A DNA stretch of 64,000 nt, from NCBI RefSeq assembly GCF_009866525.1, contig NZ_CM020866.1, forward strand, positions 808,260 through 872,259, read 5' to 3'. Position 1 is the first letter of the stretch. Each line of letters opens with the position of its first letter. Made by a program: the position numbers and the translations under genes. Origin of the DNA: Spiroplasma poulsonii (GTDB lineage: Bacteria; Bacillota_I; Bacilli_A; Mycoplasmatales; Mycoplasmataceae). Below, in pieces: positions 60,020 to 64,000 of this stretch. The notes under the pieces were generated by a model. It did no database searches and was not told the origin of the DNA. It saw only the letters and a program-made list of their open reading frames with translations.

Positions 60020-60046
60020 ATAGAAGCAGAATTGCTTCTTTTATTG
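60020..60046 (+). terminator. Rho-independent terminator
   Basis: GAAGCA (60023-60028) and TGCTTC (60033-60038) with TTTTAT, directly after the VirB6/TrbL-like gene. Confidence 0.75.
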
Positions 60047-60615
60047 TATAATTTTTGTAAGTATTAAGAGTTTTTATAGAAAGGAATATATTTAATGGGA
60101 ATTATTGGGAGAATTATAGGTATCGGTGAAGATTCTAAACAAAAGGCTGCTGAAAAAAATTATCAGAAAGATTTAAAATGGCAAAGAGAGCAACAAGAAA
60201 TTAAAAAAGAAAGACTTGAAAAAGTTAAACAAAGAATTTTAGAAGGTAAAGAACAATATGTTGTTGCTGTTTTAATGGAAGGAAAATATGGAATGGAACG
60301 TTTAACAAACTTTGTTAATGAAAATCCAGGTGTTATTCCGTCATATGTTTTGCCAACAGAAGAGTTAAAAAAATTAAATGGTGATAATATAATATAGTAC
60401 AAAATGATTTAGAATTACAAAAACAAATTTTAGAATTAGAAAAAGAAAAATTAGCAATGCAGTTAGAAATTGAAAGGTTAAAACAATCTTCAAATAATGA
60501 TGAAAATAATTCAAATGATTTTAAAATTAATAAATTGATGTCATGAGGTTATACTAAAGAAAAAGCAAATAAAGTTAGTGATGAAGATTTTGAAAGACTT
60601 GAATATTGATATAAT

Positions 60616-61682
60616 AGACTTCTTGCATTACTTGTTAAAAAATTGCAAATATTTGTAAAAAAGATACTAATAGAAAAATATAATTTTAATTAATTATGTT
60701 TTTTATTTAAAAATTTAATATTTTTCCACAACGAAAAATTAATTTATTATTTAAATTATTTAATTTTAAATAAATATTTTATGTTAAATATAATAATTGT
60801 AAATTATAAATTGAGGCAATTAAATTAAATCTTAAACCAAATCTTTTTCTTCGATTACGATATTTTTCTGTAATAATTTTAAATTTTTTAAGAATAGCAA
60901 AAATATTTTCAATAATAATTCTCATTTTTGAAACTAGTCTATTATATTGCTTTTGTTCTTTGTTTAAAGGGTTTTTCTTTGTTTTCTTTGTAGGTATTAG
61001 AACATTATTGTGATTTTTTTGTATTCCTTGATAACCACTATCAACTATTAATTTGGTATTTTTTAAAATTGGGATTTTTGATTCTTTAAATAAAGCATAA
61101 TCATGTTTTTTTCCGAGCGAAAAACTTGTTGCAATAATTTTTTTGGTTTCTTGTTCGATAATTACTTGTGTTTTGATCGTGTGTTTTTTCTTTTTACCAG
61201 AATAAGATTGTTTTTGTCTTTTTTTGGGCGTTGGATTGGAGTTTCGGTAGCATCAATAATAATAGTTTTATCATTAAAATAATCATTTATTAGTGCTTTT
61301 TTACCAGTAAGTTGTTGAAAATCAGAGTTTTTAATTAAAATATCTTCAATTCACTTAATATTACGATAACAATTAGCCTCACTAATATCAAAACTTTTAC
61401 CAAGATGAAAATAAGTCTGATATTCTCGTCAATATAATAAAGTCATCAATAATCTATTTTCTAATGATAATTTATTAGTTTTACCACCTTTTTTAAATTT
61501 TTCTATTTCAGCAACTTTTAAAATATCTAACATTTTATTAAAAGTGGATTTTTTTATTCCTGTTAATCTTAACCATTCTCTATCATTAAGAGTATTAAAT
61601 TTATTATTGTTCATATTTTTATGTCCTCATAAATTATATTTTATAATAATATTTTAATAAAAAAGGGTATCGCAAGAAGTCT
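60616..61682 (-). mobile_element. IS5-family element, full length
   Basis: A 1067-bp copy with AAT at 60613-60615 and 61683-61685, near the 3' end of the coiled-coil gene. Confidence 0.95.
60779..61614 (-). CDS. IS5-family transposase
   Basis: Open in both frames; one Ala-to-Thr change (QLTGKKAL). Confidence 0.86.
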
Positions 61683-61746
61683 AATAAAGATAGAAAGTTT
61701 TTTAATGATTTATTAGAGATTGAACTAGGAACAATAATGGTTAAAA

Positions 61747-62009
61747 ATGAACAAATTAGTGAATAATCAAGTTAATTGCTTATCTGGTGAAATTTGGCTT
61801 TGTAAAATAGACAATAATAATGACATAAATCCTCATCCCGTTATTATTCTGAAGAATATTTATAACTATTGATATGATGCATTGCAATTATCAACATCAT
61901 ATTATAAAATAAAAAAATCCAAGTGGTTAATTAAACTTAATAAAAGTAATGGTCTACGAAAAGAAAGTTATGCGTGTGTTTCAGAACTAATCACTATAAA
62001 CAGCAGAAA
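61747..62009 (+). pseudogene. Possible PemK/MazF-like fragment, 3' end cut by IS3
   Basis: ATG 61747 overlaps the end of the preceding gene by 20 bp in another frame. The first 88 residues (SGEIWLCKIDNNNDINPHPV, then IILKN) recall the beta-barrel start of PemK/MazF toxins, where a Gly-x-hydrophobic strand leads to a Pro-Val-hydrophobic strand, but the match is short. The frame runs into the IS3 end and stops at 62062-62064. The C-terminal part is lost because the downstream side is IS sequence to the window end. Confidence 0.35.
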
Positions 62010-63126
62010 TGGATGGGTTAAGATAAATTGGACAACAATAATGTGGAGTAAGGATTATAATTAAATTAATAAATGGAGGTGTAATTATGGCAAAGAATCA
62101 TTATACCGATGAATTTAAACAACAAATTGTTAGTCTTTATAAAACAGGTAAAACAGCAAAACAATTGTCCAGTGACTATCAGGTCGGTAAATCAACAGTT
62201 TGAAAATGAATTCATGAATTCAATAATTCTGGTTCATTTAAAGCAAAAGATAATCGAAGCCCAGAAGAAAATGAACTAATTCAGCTAAGAAAAGAAATTA
62301 AACAATTACGAATGGAAAATGATATTTTAAAGCAAGCCACACTGATAATAGGCAAAAAATAGTAATTATTAAAAACAACAAAGAAAAATATGCAATTATT
62401 AATTTATGCAAAACACTAAAAGTTCCTAGATCAACGTTTTATTATCAATTGAAATCAAATAATCCTAAATCAAACCATACTATTGATAATGCTGTTATCA
62501 GTATTTTCTTAAAAAGTCGTAAAAATTATGGCACAAGAAAAATTAAAGTTATGTTAGCACAACAAAATATTTTATTATCACGAATAAAAATTAGTAAAAT
62601 AATGCAAAGATATAACTTAATTTCCAATTATACAAAACTTAAATATAAACATCAAAGTAACAAAAACGCTACATACAAATATCATAATTTGTTAAATCAA
62701 GAATTTAATAATTATAAACTACATGAAGTTGTTGTCAGTGATTTAACACAAGTTGCTATCAATAGCAAATGATATTATGTGTGCTTTCTAATTGATTTAT
62801 TTAATCGTGAAGTTATTGGTTATGATGTTAGTTCTCATAAAGATGCCAAATTAGTTGAAAATACTTTTAAAAAGCTTAGTTTTTCTTTAGATAATATTAA
62901 AATATTTCATACTGATCAAGGCAGCGAATTTAATAACAATATCATTTACAATCTTTTAGCTAAAAACAATGTTGCAAAATCTTATAGTAAACCAGGCTGT
63001 CCTTATGATAATGCTGTTTCTGAATCAACCTATAAAATTTTAAAAACAGAATTAATTAAAAACAGAAAATTTAAAAATATTGAACAATTTAAATTAGAAT
63101 TATTTGACTATGTTAATTGATACAGT
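62010..63126 (+). mobile_element. IS3-family element, right end displaced by IS5
   Basis: The left terminus TGGATGGGTTAAG starts at 62010. The element is intact up to the codons for YVNWY near the end of OrfB, where the IS5 copy at 63127 is inserted. The last part should lie beyond the window. Confidence 0.92.
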
Positions 63127-63168
63127 AGACTTCTTGCGATACCCTTTTTTATTAAAATATTATTATAA
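62087..63168 (+). CDS. IS3-family transposase OrfAB, chimeric C-terminus
   Basis: OrfA 62087-62362 (behind GGAGGTGTAATT) and OrfB in the -1 frame from about 62359, with the full DDE set. The last native residues (after NWY) are replaced by [14 protein letters not shown], read from the IS5 left end, before TAA at 63166-63168. Loss of about 25 C-terminal residues may inactivate it. Confidence 0.78.
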
Positions 63169-64000
63169 AATATAATTTATGAGGACATAAAAATATGAAC
63201 AATAATAAATTTAATACTCTTAATGATAGAGAATGGTTAAGATTAACAGGAATAAAAAAATCCAATTTTAATAAAATGTTAGATATTTTAAAAGTTGCTG
63301 AAATAGAAAAATTTAAAAAAGGTGGTAAAACTAATAAATTATCATTAGAAAATAGATTATTGATGACTTTATTATATTGACGAGAATATCAGACTTATTT
63401 TCATCTTGGTAAAAGTTTTGATATTAGTGAGGCTAATTGTTATCGTAATATTAAGTGAATTGAAGATATTTTAATTAAAAACTCTGATTTTCAACAACTT
63501 GCTGGTAAAAAAGCACTAATAAATGATTATTTTAATGATAAAACTATTATTATTGATGTTACCGAAACTCCAATCCAACGCCCAAAAAAAGACAAAAACA
63601 ATCTTATTCTGGTAAAAAGAAAAAACACACGATCAAAACACAAGTAATTATCGAACAAGAAACCAAAAAAAATTATTGCAACAAGTTTTTCGCTCGGAAA
63701 AAAACATGATTATGCTTTATTTAAAGAATCAAAAATCCCAATTTTAAAAAATACCAAATTAATAGTTGATAGTGGTTATCAAGGAATACAAAAAAATCAC
63801 AATAATGTTCTAATACCTACAAAGAAAACAAAGAAAAACCCTTTAAACAAAGAACAAAAGCAATATAATAGACTAGTTTCAAAAATGAGAATTATTATTG
63901 AAAATATTTTTGCTATTCTTAAAAAATTTAAAATTATTACAGAAAAATATCGTAATCGAAGAAAAAGATTTGGTTTAAGATTTAATTTAATTGCCTCAAT
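63127..64000 (+). mobile_element. IS5-family element, runs off the window
   Basis: The left end begins at 63127, preceded by AGT (63124-63126), where the uninterrupted IS3 reads AAT: either a target with a base change or a later mutation. The right end lies outside the window. Confidence 0.93.
63195..64000 (+). pseudogene. IS5 transposase, frameshifted
   Basis: An extra A at about 63664-63671 (eight A instead of seven after ETK) breaks the second frame. Ala next to the first catalytic Asp is Val (IIDVTET), and Thr is Asn in the helix-turn-helix (KKSNFNKM). Likely dead. Confidence 0.85.

Larger units (their letters stand above)
57466..60023 (+). pseudogene. VirB6/TrbL-like membrane protein, split by IS5 and one nonsense codon
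   Basis: Joining at the ATT duplication gives a 495-residue frame from TTG 57466 (behind AAAGGAG), broken only by TAA at 59028-59030 (after GDA). Six to seven hydrophobic helices fill residues 15-280. The C-terminal 200 residues are Gly/Ala/Lys-rich and polar (SAMIANFVGESVGAMEGAAS ... VVGNVTGVNKVKDGIRNIKE). This layout, next to a pilin-like peptide, resembles the polytopic VirB6/TrbL channel components of type IV secretion and conjugation. A restart after the TAA has no clear ribosome site. Confidence 0.55.
60095..61766 (+). pseudogene. Coiled-coil protein, frameshifted and split by IS5
   Basis: ATG 60095 follows AGAAAGGAAT. The frame (MGIIGRIIGIGEDSKQKAAE ... ELKKLNGDNII) stops at TAG 60395-60397. 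A 2-base AT/TA duplication at about 60389 shifts the frame, and the true continuation is VQNDLELQKQILELEKEKLA, a strong coiled coil, then SNDFKINKLMSWGYTKEKAN. After the IS5 copy it ends KFFNDLLEIELGTIMVKNEQ to TAA 61764-61766. The corrected length is about 200 residues. The hydrophobic N-terminus and long coiled coil suggest a membrane-linked accessory protein. No family recognised. Confidence 0.6.

Overview
This window comes from a Spiroplasma chromosome, most likely the S. citri clade. The AT content is very high. UGA is read as tryptophan in almost every long gene (mnmA, recD2, tkt, obg and the transposases all run through in-frame UGA). The genes carry Mollicute-type lipoprotein signals (LXXSC lipoboxes), and the 16S rRNA 5' region has the look of the citri group. 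The species call rests on recall of that rRNA region, not on an alignment.

Layout. 1-3140: remains of two nested IS5-type elements, a gene stub, a Met/Cys-ending leader ORF and an NhaC-family transporter. 3170-8360: one 16S-23S-5S rRNA operon with two sigma70-type promoters and a terminator. 8390-14200: a broken GNAT gene, a small coiled-coil gene, a truncated membrane gene, an IS3/IS150-type element split by an IS5 element, and a beheaded ISLre2/UPF0236 transposase. 14299-19463: a frameshifted membrane-anchored protein, mnmA and recD2. 19716-23563: a lipoprotein between two IS5 copies. 23727-28928: a cobalamin-riboswitch leader followed by deoD, a deoxynucleoside kinase, transketolase, KDPG-type aldolase and nucleoside deoxyribosyltransferase, a nucleoside/pentose salvage operon. 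29210-38849: membrane proteins, a 1365-residue FtsX-type permease with a lipoprotein, and a broken lipoprotein. 38855-43164: an IS5 graveyard containing a head-to-tail array of six identical-length truncated IS5 left ends. 43165-52085: pstB, a possible pseudoknotted small RNA, miaA, a chrA pair (one copy split by two IS5 insertions), a broken DnaJ-like gene, obg and nadE. 52324-62009: a decayed plasmid- or conjugation-like cluster (coiled-coil proteins, a pilin-like peptide, a VirB6/TrbL-like protein, a possible PemK/MazF-like fragment) riddled with insertions. 62010-64000: IS3 and IS5 copies.

The dominant theme is insertion-sequence activity. The IS5-family element (1067 bp, inverted ends starting AGACTTCTTGC, 3-bp ANT target duplications, transposase in two frames joined at an A7 slippery run) occurs as eight full-length 1067-bp copies, one full but slightly shortened copy (1058 bp), one copy running off the window's right edge and several fragments. 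The IS3-family element (1215 bp) occurs four times. Many genes are split exactly at a target duplication, so their original reading frames can be rebuilt. Single-base homopolymer frameshifts are also frequent and may be real decay or sequencing error.

The most notable signals are: the 394-bp truncated-IS5 tandem array; the cobalamin riboswitch ahead of a nucleoside-salvage operon in a Mollicute; the pseudoknot-plus-terminator RNA upstream of miaA; the NNMMMCR leader ahead of the NhaC transporter; and short hairpins built from ISLre2 ends.
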